A stretch of DNA of 64,000 nt from Ostrinia nubilalis (lineage: Eukaryota > Arthropoda > Insecta > Lepidoptera > Crambidae), in assembly GCF_963855985.1 (NCBI RefSeq), contig NC_087100.1, positions 7,103,001-7,167,000 of the forward strand. Direction: 5' to 3'. Numbering within the stretch: position 1 is the first letter of the stretch; every line of letters starts with the position of its first letter. A program made the position numbers and the translations under genes. Under the pieces are notes generated by a model. The model did no database searches. It was not told the origin of the DNA and saw nothing but the letters and a program-made list of their open reading frames with translations. Of this stretch, positions 54,205 to 64,000 are shown piece after piece.

Positions 54205-55095
54205 ATGTTCCTTATAGAAACAAAAACTACTCGACGGATTTTAACGAAACTTGGTACAATTATTCTTCATACTCCTGGGCAGGTTATAGGATACTTAGGA
54301 ATTCCCACGGGAACGGGAATTAGCGGGAAAATCCTTTTGTATGAAAAATCTAAACCGCTTAAGTTAGACGCTTGAAATTTGGCATGCAGGTACCTTAGTA
54401 AACTTAAAGCTTAGTTACAACAGGATATTGCAAAATTCCCACGGGAACGGGAGTTAGCGGGAAAAAACATTTGTATGAAAAATCTAAACCGCGTAAGATA
54501 GACCCTTGAAATTTGGCATGCAGGTACCTTAGTAAACTTAAAGCTTAGTTACAACAGGATATTGTAAAATTCCCACGGGAACGGGAGTTAGCGGGAAAAA
54601 ACTTTTGTATGTAAAAATCTAAACCACGTAAGATAGACTCTTGAAATTTGGCATGCAGGTATCTTAGTAAACTTAAAGCTTAGTTACAACAGGATATTGC
54701 AAAATTCCCACGGGAACGGGAGTTAGCGGGAAAAAACATTTGTATGAAAAAATCTAAACCGCGTAAGATAGACTCTTGAAATTTGGCATGCAGGTACCTT
54801 AGTAAACTTAAAGCTTAGTCACAACAGGATATTGCAAAATTCCCACGGGAACGGGAGTTATCGGGAATAAACATTTGTATGAAAAAATCTAAACCGCGTA
54901 AGATAGACGCTTGAAATTTGGCATGCAGGTACCTTAGTAAACTTAAAGCTTAGTTACAACAGGATATTGCAAAATTCCCACGGGAACGGGAGTTAGCGGG
55001 GAAAAAAAATTGTATGAAAAAATCTGAACCGCGTAAGATAGATGAAGGGGGGGTAAAACGAGATCCACGCGTACGAAGTCGCGGGCGGCCGCTAG
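54053..55095 (+). mobile_element. Helitron-like element (GCGGCCGC-CTAG family) with internal tandem array
   Basis: It begins TCTATACTTATAATAAATCT after A and ends GGGCGGCCGCTAG before T, obeying the Helitron rule. It has a (GTCT)n array at 54174-54203, then CTACTCGACGGATTTTAACG, then the 134-135-bp array. The 3' part (CCACGCGTACGAAGTCGCGG) is the same as at 26586 and 35765. No helicase gene, so it is non-autonomous. Confidence 0.78.
54301..55045 (+). repeat. 134-135-bp tandem array, about 5.5 units
   Basis: Each unit starts near TTCCCACGGGAACGGGAGTT; the phase marker CCCACGGGAACGGGA is at 54304, 54438, 54572, 54707, 54842 and 54977. The unit also has TTTGGCATGCAGGTACCTTA. Units differ at only a few positions each. 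Confidence 0.92.
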
Positions 55096-55589
55096 TTTAT
55101 CATATTTTCTTTTATAAAAATACAATGATCACAATTCCTTTTTTGTAACAACATTTACACTTTATGAAAGCACCTGCCGAAAAAGGCAAACTTTATTACT
55201 AGAAAAGGAAACCCAAAAAGGTATTTTTATAGCCATTAAAGGCTCATTGATATTTCGCGCGCATTAACTACCGAGCTCGAAATAAAAAATATCGGCGAAG
55301 AAAAATGATCGATTAATTATCACATTCACGTTTCACTCCTCTAAGCTCGGCCATAGACCAATGTGTTAATAGAAGCCACGTAGAGAAACCGCGACCATTT
55401 AGTAAAATCAGAATTAGTGTTCCGAAACTAAGGTAGTGCTGTACTTTGGTGACTAATGTTTTTATAAATTATAATTTTATCCGATGTTAAATACACGCAC
55501 TTAAAATAACGACATAGATAGATTAGATACTATGTATCTTATTTCTATGGCTGGTTAGTCTCAATATCATTTTCTCTTCTTTTCGGCAG
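55096..55589. other. intergenic, nothing recognised
   Basis: No repeat or gene seen. It ends in the pyrimidine-rich acceptor of the candidate exon. Confidence 0.4.
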
Positions 55590-55674
55590 GATGAAAATCC
55601 GCGATCGTGGCTGGTCTTGTGGTACAGTACACATAGAACTTCATCGGGAAAAATATGTCTGTGCTGTCAAAAAG
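55590..55674 (+). CDS. candidate internal exon, product unknown
   Basis: TTTCTCTTCTTTTCGGCAG precedes the segment and GTAAGT follows it at 55675, both near-consensus. The 85 bp are open in two frames: one reads DENPRSWLVLWYSTHRTSSG and on to KICLCCQK, the other starts with ATG at 55591 (MKIRDRGWSCGTVHIELHRE). No domain is recognised and neither frame can be chosen. It may equally be a non-coding or 5' UTR exon, or chance. Confidence 0.28.
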
Positions 55675-56286
55675 GTAAGTTATAGTTATAGCCTAGCCTA
55701 TTCATAAGCTTGTTTTCAATAACATTTAAAAAAACATATGCTCTTTTTAGTTTCCAAGATAATCTTTTGTACTTTGATACGTTTTTGTAGTATTTTTTTC
55801 CTATAATATCATGGTGGCCACTGTATACATAATTATTGTGTGGACTCTATTTGAACAAGTTATCTGTACCACAGCTGCATCAATCTTTGTGTCATTTTCT
55901 GCCAGTGGACTTGCGAAAAATGACTTCATCGCCTTTACATTCTTAGAGAAATTTCAGATTCATTAATCATTACGGAAAGGGCGGATTACTTACGTTATGC
56001 CTTGAACTTCAATCAAAATTTTATGCCTGCAGGTGTTTTTATTAGGAACTAGCTTTCGCTTGAGTGGATTTATAATACCGTTACATATTAAAACCTTTCG
56101 TAATTAACGTTTAATCAGTGATACTGTTTTCATCGAAATCCTTTCAGTACTCTTATTGTTAGATTAACCATTTAATCTATATGGATTGATTAAAAAGAGT
56201 CCAGTAAAATAATTTTAAAGAATCAAACTGCGAAAAATTTAGGTATGGTTGGGTTTCATGGGTCATATTAAGCTCAATCACCTTAA
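55675..56286. other. no recognised feature
   Basis: AT-rich. ACTAGCTTTCGCTTGAGTGG at about 56048 may be a Helitron 3' scrap. Confidence 0.4.
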
Positions 56287-56400
56287 CCCTGGGTTGCACC
56301 ATCTTACACTGACTTTAACAAACGTCAAAAGTCTGTCAAACTCCATACAAAAACACCGGTTATAGTTACGGTTAAAGTTAAGGAAATGCAACTCAGACTA
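56287..56400 (+). mobile_element. GGCTGGGTTGCACC MITE, copy F (degenerate ends)
   Basis: CCCTGGGTTGCACCATCTTA at the left and TGCAACTCAGACTA at the right. Internal AAAACACCGGTTATAG. Terminal bases have changed. Confidence 0.75.
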
Positions 56401-58405
56401 ATTGCTCATACCTAACTCCTGACAACAATGCGATAGAAGAACAAATAGTGAAGAGAATTTAGCCAAATTACATATCCCGAATAGGCAATTCTGAAACTGG
56501 AGCAATTCACCTGATTCAGCGGGCAATTCCCGATTAAAATTTTTACTAGGTATGCCTTGTTTGTTCGCGGTAATAATGGTCCGATAAAATGGAGCTCTCG
56601 TTTTGTATAGGACCAAAATTATGGTTTTATGTGCAATAAGCTTTGTTTATTGGCAAATAATTCATTTCCAAGTTATTATTGAGCTGTAAATAAAGCAATT
56701 GACCGTTGTCACACAACAATAAAAAATTAATTCAATATTGTACAGTCAGTAGCACATTTCGGTTGCAAAATAATACCTATTGTAACAGGATAGGTGCTAC
56801 AGCGGGCACATTGATGTGTCATCGCTACATAGATTGGTTAATTACCTATATTCGCGTGCTTCAATTATATCGCGTGCCACCACAACGCCATTGGCTCGCT
56901 ATTGCCCTAAACTACTCGTAATTATTTATTTTCATCAAACATTGATCATAAATTCTTCAATAATTGGCATCACATGGTATGTATTGACTGCACAAAGCGC
57001 GCGGTTATTCCGGGAATTTGTTATTATCGCCGAATTGGACGCGTCACACCGGACTAATTCCATTTTACATTAAATTGTGAAATGGCCAGTGTATGTATAA
57101 CAGACATATTATTTACATAAAAACATTACAAGTTTAAGCTGATTAACTGTTTATTTAATAAACCAAAGTCATAATAAATTAACTTTATTGAAATAAACTT
57201 TTAGAATTTACTATTTTTATTCTTCTTTTTTACGGGTCAGGTTGAAACAACTGACGTCAAAAAGGATAATTTTACATCAAAAATACGTACGTAAGCTTTG
57301 AGTATTCAATCAATACGTACTTAATGTTTATTTAAATAAATGGTGTTTTAAATCTGTTGATTAATCAGTTTTAAACAAATTCCAAGCTGACCTGGAGGTC
57401 GTTTTAATATAAAAAAATGGCACCAGTCTTTTATCTAAAATACTTTTTGTCATCTTTTTTAATCCAACAAAAAAATATATCGTGTTTTTAACGCCAAAAC
57501 CCAGCAGGGTGCCCCAAAAATATTATGTGCTCGGTAAAATCTGTTGCAACTGAGTATTTACCGCCACTGCATTCTTTACGATCCATTGAATCTTTATCGT
57601 ACAGTCGGCGACAAAATTCTTACGTGACTCACCTAAAATTCGTCTTTGCTTTTTTATTTTAATTCTGAATGCTGAAAGATTTTCCATTATCTTATTTTTG
57701 TCGCTATCTATCTAGCTTTAAGCTTGCGCTCTATATGTGAAATTCTCTATTCGCAAAGTTTATTTTTAGGGTGAACCGACTAATAGGTAAATCAGTTTTT
57801 TCATAAACATCATACGGAAATGTCTTAATTTCCTTAATGCCCTCGTTCGTTCGTTCGTTCGTTTCAGCCAAATGCCCTCATAATACATAATTTAGATATC
57901 AAATAATATTTAGTAAGACGTCGCGTACTAACTACATAGTTATGAATATTTTATATTTTTGTACTAATTTGTAATTTAAGCTGTAACTCTCACAATGTAA
58001 AAAGCAAATTAAACAAAAAAGATTAAAAACTTCGCGAGTCAAATACGCCTTAAAACGAATGTGAAAAGTTGAACTTTTGACGTTCACTGTAGAGCAAATA
58101 AAAACTGGTTCATAGTACAAAGCAAGGATAAAACGCAATATTCCGTACAATGTGGACGCCCAGGGTTATCAGTTCCCTGAATGGTGGCCGAAACACACGG
58201 GATCTTTTAAATGGCGCCGTATATATTTCAGGGTCTTTTTTTCAACCATGCATTCTGTTTTTAAAGCGACATTATTGTGATAACATCTGCCACCACATTT
58301 TAAGTGCCTTATCTGAAAGGACTTACTTGACTTATCTGAAAGAGAGCTATCAAAATTTTGCGCTTGCTGTGACTGGTTAAGGGTAAACTTTAAAAAATTA
58401 ATGCC
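56401..58405. other. intergenic; tiny RTE tail at 57841-57875
   Basis: (CGTT)n followed by TCAGCCAAATGCCC at about 57844-57875 is an ACGA-tailed RTE tip (minus). No gene recognised in this 2-kb stretch. Confidence 0.4.
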
Positions 58406-58512
58406 CGTTTTCACCATCAATCCCTATTTTTTAAGAGACCCCTATGAATACAAAATTCCTGTTATGTGTTAACACAGGTGTCACTTAAATATAAGAGATT
58501 GATGGTGAAAAT
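58406..58512. mobile_element. about 107-bp MITE with TTTTCACCATCAATC ends
   Basis: CGTTTTCACCATCAATCCCT at the left and the complement of ATTTTCACCATCAATCTCTT at the right. Inner parts (GAGACCCCTATG / GTGACACCTGTG) also pair. It is a common lepidopteran hairpin type. Confidence 0.7.
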
Positions 58513-58659
58513 ACTATTGTCTACCCGTGTAGATTTCAGTCTGTCAGGAGTATGTTTATGTGGAACACTCTTTTAATGAAGAATGTTCACTAATTTTGTT
58601 TTTTAGCTTTCTGTATTCTCTGTTAAAAATAAAAAATACACGTGAAAGAATTATTTCGA

Positions 58660-59065
58660 TACGTCAATTAGTTTCCAAGATATTGAATTTTAAAAGTGCG
58701 GGCGGCGGCCGGCCCGCCATTTTATGCGCGTGACGTCATATTACAACGACTGGCTCATATTTGTATGGGTGGAATCTTGCAAACTGAATTAAGACCCACT
58801 TCCAGGCAACCGATTAAGCTGAAATTTCGCAAACACATGTGATTTGGATGACCATGCAATATTATGATGACATGGAGCTGATCTGATGATGGAGCTGGAA
58901 GGTGGCCATAGGAACTCTATAATAAAACGACTTAAATGCATCGAGTTTGGGCTCGTTCGTTTTGTATTGATGAGTATTTTAATTCTATATAGTAATCGGG
59001 GTCTAATGATGGAGCTGGAAGGTAATTCGCAATAAAACGACACAATCGCATCAAGTTTGGGTTTG
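58660..59065. repeat. interspersed DNA repeat with two internal copies of a 40-bp motif
   Basis: GATGGAGCTGGAAGGTGGCC (58888) and GATGGAGCTGGAAGGTAATT (59009) are each followed by AATAAAACGAC and a GCATCRAGTTTGGG motif. GCCCGCCATTTTATGCGCGT and GACGTCATATTAC precede. I recognise it as a widespread lepidopteran repeat; class not determined. Confidence 0.5.
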
Positions 59066-59170
59066 GTTCAATTTTAATTTCTGTGATGGGTCTAGGTGTT
59101 AATATGTATAATAAGTTTGTATTTACAAAAAAAAAATATTTAAGTATGTTTATATCCGTTTTCTAGTGAG
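59066..59170 (+). mobile_element. headless SINE fragment
   Basis: TTTTAATTTCTGTGATGGGTC and GTGTTAATATGTATAATAAG match the body of the SINE at 18549. The tRNA-like head and the ATTT tail are missing. Confidence 0.6.
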
Positions 59171-59777
59171 CGGACGCTGTGAATGTACGTCACACGGGGT
59201 CACGTGACCGTCGGCGGGACTCAATATTTAAGCGAACTTTGAATGCCTATAAAATCATAACTACTGGGTATTTTTGATTGAAATAAAAACTAATGTATTT
59301 GTAAATGTAAAAGCTTAACTGTAACATAGGTTTCAAGTGATTTTGCATACCTAGTAACATTCTCAATCGAATTTTTATCTCATAACAGTCGTTTTGAAGA
59401 TAAGCTGTAGGTACTTGCAATCATAAGGAATTTGCCATTTCGCCACTTAAGACAAAATATACTAGACAAATAAAAATAGATCTCGCCCAATAGCTTTTAT
59501 TATATCTTACCTTTTATTAATTATACAAATAAGGATAAAGCCATCCCAATTCCTTGCCAAAAGTAATATTTAATTTTGTGTGCGTTGCCAGTCCTGTGGA
59601 GGTTGGCACGTGGAATGGAAGTAATTTGTGACTCGCATTGACATAACATACTGTTTTAGCACGAGGAAATCCACGCAATTTCAGCTCCTTACTCGTTCTC
59701 TAGGGCATTAGCAGCACACACAATGTAGGAGAGAAATTCCTGTATGTAGATAGTGATAAAATCATCATCAGTCATCA
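59171..59777. other. intergenic, nothing recognised
   Basis: No gene or repeat recognised. Confidence 0.4.
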
Positions 59778-59897
59778 AGGCTGAGTTGCACCACCTAACT
59801 TTGATCGTAACATTGACGATAACCGGTGTTTTTTGTACGAAGTTTGATAGATTTTAGACGTTGGTCAAAGTTAAAGTAAGATGATGCATCCCAGCCT
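59778..59897 (-). mobile_element. GGCTGGGTTGCACC MITE, copy G
   Basis: AGGCTGAGTTGCACCACCTA at the left and the complement of AGGCTGGGATGCATCATC at the right. Internal GATAACCGGTGTTTTTTG. Oriented like copy C. Confidence 0.8.
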
Positions 59898-60319
59898 AAG
59901 TCTACACCACAGAAGCACGATCGTCTCTTATTTACAAAGTGACAAATGAAGAATTAATCGAAACTTTACGCTGGCCAGGCGGGTTGGGGAGGCCTAATAT
60001 TCGCTTTATATTTGTCTTTTAGGGTCCTTATACGATATCCATGGGAATAGTATTCAATCCATTACTTTGTTCACTGGGCGTCACATGTACAAAATTATGT
60101 TCTACCAACCTTTACCCACGTGACATGCAATAAATAATTTGAATGTGTTGTATATTTTAGTGTAACACTATAAATATGTCAGTGGACCTATTTTACTTTG
60201 CTTGAAACGCACGAAAATAATATACTTAGACATTTTACACAGGGTCATCTCGTGCCTAACTACGCACAGCTTGTAGGTATTAATACCAGGCAGAAAATAT
60301 TATGAAAAATCCATATACC
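59898..60319. other. intergenic, nothing recognised
   Basis: GGGTTGGGGAGGCCTAATAT near 59982 may be a scrap of RTE. Confidence 0.35.
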
Positions 60320-60323
60320 TAAG

Positions 60324-62618
60324 CTGCCGCACAATTTATAAACGCAGTAAGTAACACTTGAACAGTTTCGAGAAAAACGCGATCAAAGTTGAAATTTTAT
60401 TTTGGGGTGTCTACAATTAGTTACGCAAATATTTGTAAAAAATAATATATGGGCTTATAGAGCTAAACTCAAAGTTTATTTTGATATGAGGTTTTTGTAT
60501 TTTAATTAATATTTTGTATTTAAAATTATTAAAAAACTGTTTATGTTATGGATTAACTAAGTTTTCGTTCGATACTTACTACCCATGAATGCAGTATGAT
60601 TGTTCCTTACTGCGTTTATCAGTAGTTTTCGTTACTTACGGTACATGTGTTAAATGATTGATTTAAATTTTAGTTCTTACAACGTAATATATGCGCCGTA
60701 TCTTTACAACTTACTGCATTTATGAGTGGGAGTGTGAATCAAAATAATTTATCAAAACTTTAAATGCGCAGTAATAATACAATTATACTGCGCTTATCAT
60801 AAGCCAATAACGCTTTCATGTTGAACTTTCCCAAATGACCAAGGGGTAAATGAAACAAGTATAACAAAATAATTGCTGAGATCGCTTGTTATTAAATCAA
60901 AAATTAATATATGGCACCCACTTTTAGATCTTAAATATACCAATCTAATAAAATAAAGACTCGGTCGTTCGTTTCAGCCGAAAGACGTCCACTGCTGGAC
61001 AACGGCCTCCCCCAAGGATTTCCACAAAGACCGGTCCTGTGCCGCTCGCATACAGGCACCTGACGCGACCTTCACCAGATCATCGGTCCACCTAGTTTGA
61101 GGCTTGCCCAAGCTGCGTCTTCCAGCTCATAGTCGCCACTCAAGAACTTTCCTGCCCCAGCGGCCATCAGACAACTTATAGTGTCTCCAACCTTCAGAAG
61201 AGTGGGTACAGCACGGCATTTGACATGATTTTTGTCTTGTCCATTAAAGACCCATTTGTTGAGAGGCTCTATTGAGGCAATCGAGGATTGAGCTTAGATC
61301 CTCCACGTTCTCAGCCATGACTACGATATCGTCCTCGAATCAAAGATGGGTGATGTACTCGCTGATGATATTTATGCCCAATCCGCTCCAGTCCAGAAGC
61401 TTGAAAACATCTTTCAGAGTGGTAGTGAACAGTTTTAGAAATATGACATCTCCCTGTCTGACCCCTCGCTGCAACTGAACTCCTGATCCCGGAGACGGAC
61501 TGACATTGTGGCCTATTCGTACAAGCCCTTCAACGATTATAAATATCTATAGTAAATTTGGCACCGTTGGAGAAACTGTAGCTTGAAGAGAGAAGTCTTT
61601 CTCATAGACCACAAATGCCAGACAAAGTTGCTGATTATTCTCCTCAGTTTTCTGCCATAGATAAGTATGTGGTCTATCATACTAAAGCCTTATCGGAAAC
61701 CGATTTGTTCGGGAGGCTAGATGTCGCGTGAAACCATTCATGATGACTCTCAAAAACAGAATCAGAAGTGAGATGGGTATAAAATAAATTCTTCAACAAG
61801 GTTTTGTTGCCTTTTTTTAAGAAGAGTATCACCACACTTCTGTGCCATGCCCGTAGGCGTTTTTCCCTCAAGGATGACGGAATCGAATAGCTTCTAAAGA
61901 GCCTTTAGAACCGGCGTTCCGCCTGATTTCAGAAGCTCAGCCGTGATTCCATCATCGCCCGGTGCCTTGTTGTTTTTCAGCTGTTTAAGAGCCATTCTAA
62001 TCTCGTACAGACACGTCCGGGATATCTTCGGTATAGTGTCGGGTCAATCTAGCTCTTGGGTCTTCGGCTAGATTTGTCATTTGGACAGGTTTTCAACTTC
62101 TTCCAATAACGTAAGAGTCAGCCACTGCGTTCATAACATGTTAACACCTAGGCAGCACTCTGACAATCCTTAGTATGTACGCAGTATAATTGTAATTACT
62201 GCATTAATATTAAGTACAAGTCATCTGTTTTTTCTATGGAAACATAATATCAGTGTGTGTTTAAGTGGAATTACTGCACATATACTATGTGCAAGGTGAA
62301 CTTAACAATTGTAGAAACATAATAAGAATGATGTAATTGGCACATACTGCACTATTACTGTGTAGCAAATTAAGTAAGCGCGAGTATTCACGTAATAATA
62401 TATTAAGTTATTATGTGCTCTTACTGCTAACATAGTATGTGAAGAAACCTACAATCTGCTCTTTACTGCGTTTATGATAACATGTATCTTCCGTTCTAAG
62501 ATAGATAGAAAAAAACGGGTCTTTGATTCTTATAGATCGCGATGTCAGGATTCAGAATATTCAAAACAATCATAAATGCAGTAAGTGGTACTTACTGCGT
62601 TTATAAATTGTGCGGCAG
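60324..62618. mobile_element. 2.3-kb DNA element with TAAG target duplication and many ACTGCGTTTAT motifs
   Basis: The ends are CTGCCGCACAATTTATAAAC and its exact complement, about 30 bp long. TAAG stands outside on the left (60320-60323) and right (62619-62622). TTACTGCRTTTAT or its complement recurs inside, for example 60338-60350, 60607-60619, 60711-60723, 62463-62475 and 62592-62604, with looser copies between. A degraded RTE of about 1.2 kb sits in the middle, so the original element was about 1.1 kb. No transposase frame was found; superfamily undetermined. Confidence 0.72.
60962..62145 (-). pseudogene. degraded RTE LINE (RT domain) inside the TAAG element
   Basis: On the minus strand the fragment ends with the ACGA-type RTE tail (complement of GGTCGTTCGTTTCAGCCGAA). 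Before that come recognisable RT pieces: CLAFVVYEKDF near 61585, GVRQGDVIFLKLFTTTLKDV near 61440, and THLRFEDDIVVMAENVEDLS near 61320, where the usual FADD reads FEDD. GNKTLLKNLFYTHLTSDSVF lies near 61780. Many stops and frame changes. It is a dead RTE inserted into the older DNA element. Confidence 0.75.
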
Positions 62619-62622
62619 TAAG

Positions 62623-63500
62623 GCTTTTCGCAGAAGTTTTTCTAAAGAGCACTTCTACAAGTCACAGCATAACTATTTTACTATTTTCTATTAGCCGTTT
62701 TTCATGAAAAGGTTAAAGCTCAAAATCCAATAGGTAATGAATTATTATTACTATACCAAGAACGGAATCCCTATTTCATATATTACTACAGTTCCCTTTA
62801 AATTTGACCCAATTATTATTAAAAAAACATTATTATTACGTTCCATGAATAAGAATCTACTGAAATAAATACTTACAATCCGTACCGTAACGTATCATTA
62901 AAATAAATATCGACAACAATTTATTATTCGTGAAACATGACAGATTTTAATAACGACTTTTGTTAGGAATACCTACATAGAAAGAAAACAGTAGACTTAC
63001 TTTAATCTTGTTTACACCGATTAGAGCTTTTGAACCTTCCCACAAAACCGTCTAAAAAAAATCCTGACCTTAAAACTAGATTAGGTATTTAGGGTACTCA
63101 TGCCGTCCTTCATGTAGGTAGGCATCAACTAAATCATGAAGTGTACGTATAAACATTACGTAATTTAGTGTTTATAACCTCCCTAAGACCCCACGTATAA
63201 AATTAAAGACAAAATAAAATACCCGAAGTAAAGATAAAAAACAATAGAATAAAAAGACTGAACAAAATTAATCTCCTGAAGCTAAACGTAAGTGTATAAT
63301 TTTTTATTTTAGGACTCTCACGCTAAGCCCACTGTCTGTGAGTTGAGAGTTGTTTTAATATAATATTCATGAAGAGCAAAAGTTGTTTGTGCCACTATGC
63401 ATAAACAAATCAAAACTCTTATTACGATAACAACCAGGCTTTCACTGATCGTTATTTCTCGATGGCTCCACTCAGTCATGTATAGTGTGTATTGATGTGC
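62623..63500. other. intergenic, nothing recognised
   Basis: AT-rich; no gene. Confidence 0.4.
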
Positions 63501-63504
63501 CGTT

Positions 63505-63750
63505 CCCGAGAACGCTCTTTCAACTGAGAATATTCTCGGGAGCGTTCCCGGGAGCGTCCTCCTAAGTGAGAAAGGTTGAGAATCATGTTTATCAAATGGA
63601 AATAAACAAACTTTCTTAAGTAAAATAGTATTAAATGAAGTCAACAGATAAGTGTATGTTAAACAATACACTCTATTTGCAGTGAAAGGCTATATTCTCA
63701 GTGTTCCCGAGAATATTCTCGGGAACTTTCTCGGCAATATTCTTGGCAAC
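63505..63750. repeat. cluster of CCCGAGAATATTCTCGGG palindromes
   Basis: GTTCCCGAGAACGC at about 63505, AGAATATTCTCGGGAGCGTT at about 63526, and GTTCCCGGGAGCGT at about 63544. A perfect 22-bp palindrome at 63704-63725 reads TTCCCGAGAAT followed by its complement, and AACTTTCTCGGCAATATTCT follows. The repeats are irregular and spread over 245 bp. Confidence 0.7.
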
Positions 63751-64000
63751 TGCACCTTTATTTTATTTTATTTTTTTCGTCGTGAAATGTCGTTTTAATG
63801 ATATGTAAGATGGCAGAAATTTCTTTTTACACGTAATTAAATAATGTAACTGTCCATTTTCGTTTTTAACACGCTCTTATTAGGTCGTCGTGTACGTAAC
63901 TAACTATGTAATGGAATCTTAGAATCTGAATTACACGCACTTCTAAGTCTTGTATCATCATGAAACTTGGCAATTATATGTAGATTAGAAATGACAATAC
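63751..64000. other. window end, nothing recognised
   Basis: AT-rich without features. Confidence 0.4.

Noticed and set aside
54301..55045. Regularly spaced repeats resembling a CRISPR array
   Set aside because: Units are contiguous 134-bp tandem repeats without unique spacers, in an animal genome, inside a Helitron-like element.
63318..63671. 117-codon open frame on the minus strand
   Set aside because: It runs through the palindrome cluster; no recognisable protein features.

Overview
The window is animal nuclear DNA from a moth or butterfly (Lepidoptera). It is AT-rich, gene-poor and intron-containing. It is packed with repeat families I recognise as typical of lepidopteran genomes: RTE-type LINE tails ending in TGA/ATG or ACGA repeats, short Helitron-like elements carrying GTCT or GCGGCCGC-CTAG ends, hairpin MITEs with GGCTGGGTTGCACC ends, and tRNA-derived SINEs. 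Family names come from recognition of sequence character, not from a search. The species cannot be named.

Host genes. The only clear host gene is the 3' part of a SIAH/SINA-type E3 ubiquitin ligase on the + strand, in five exons between 404 and 8383. The exons have GT-AG borders and compatible phases. They encode both SIAH-type zinc fingers and a divergent SINA substrate-binding domain; the RING end must lie left of the window. Two weak exon candidates are a 56-codon ORF at 29363 preceded by a perfect TATCGATA box, and an 85-bp cassette at 55590 with good splice sites.

Mobile DNA, left to right. The SIAH-like introns hold RTE tails, a Helitron, a SINE, a diverged tandem duplication and a 179-bp hairpin. 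At 10.2-11.3 kb is a piggyBac-like element with TTAA on both sides. From 12 to 20 kb come MITEs, SINEs, RTE tails and Helitrons. At 20.3-23.2 kb two large foldback elements lie almost side by side; the second holds a poly-C minisatellite between its arms. At 23.5-24.2 kb there is a duplicated 28-bp-identical module with TGATAA and ACGTCA-like sites. At 28.5-29.0 kb a foldback element encloses a polyadenylated-transcript-like insert. At 39.5-41.2 kb is a hAT-like element with an exact 8-bp target duplication and transposase remnants. At 44.2-45.2 kb is a truncated LINE.

The best-preserved element is a Ty3/gypsy retrotransposon of the CsRn1 type at 45921-51026. Its two LTRs differ by one base. 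It has a tRNA-Trp-type primer site, a CHCC Gag finger, protease, RT, RNase H and a D,D35E integrase, and no envelope gene. Despite its youth it carries an in-frame TAA between gag and protease and a frame change between RNase H and integrase. To its right lie a Helitron with an internal 134-bp tandem array (54.05-55.1 kb), more MITEs, and a 2.3-kb element with TAAG target duplications (60.3-62.6 kb) that was invaded by a degraded RTE LINE.

How the parts relate. There is no operon-like organisation. The window is one partial host gene followed by about 55 kb of intergenic (or large-intron) DNA built up by successive transposition, with several clear nestings.
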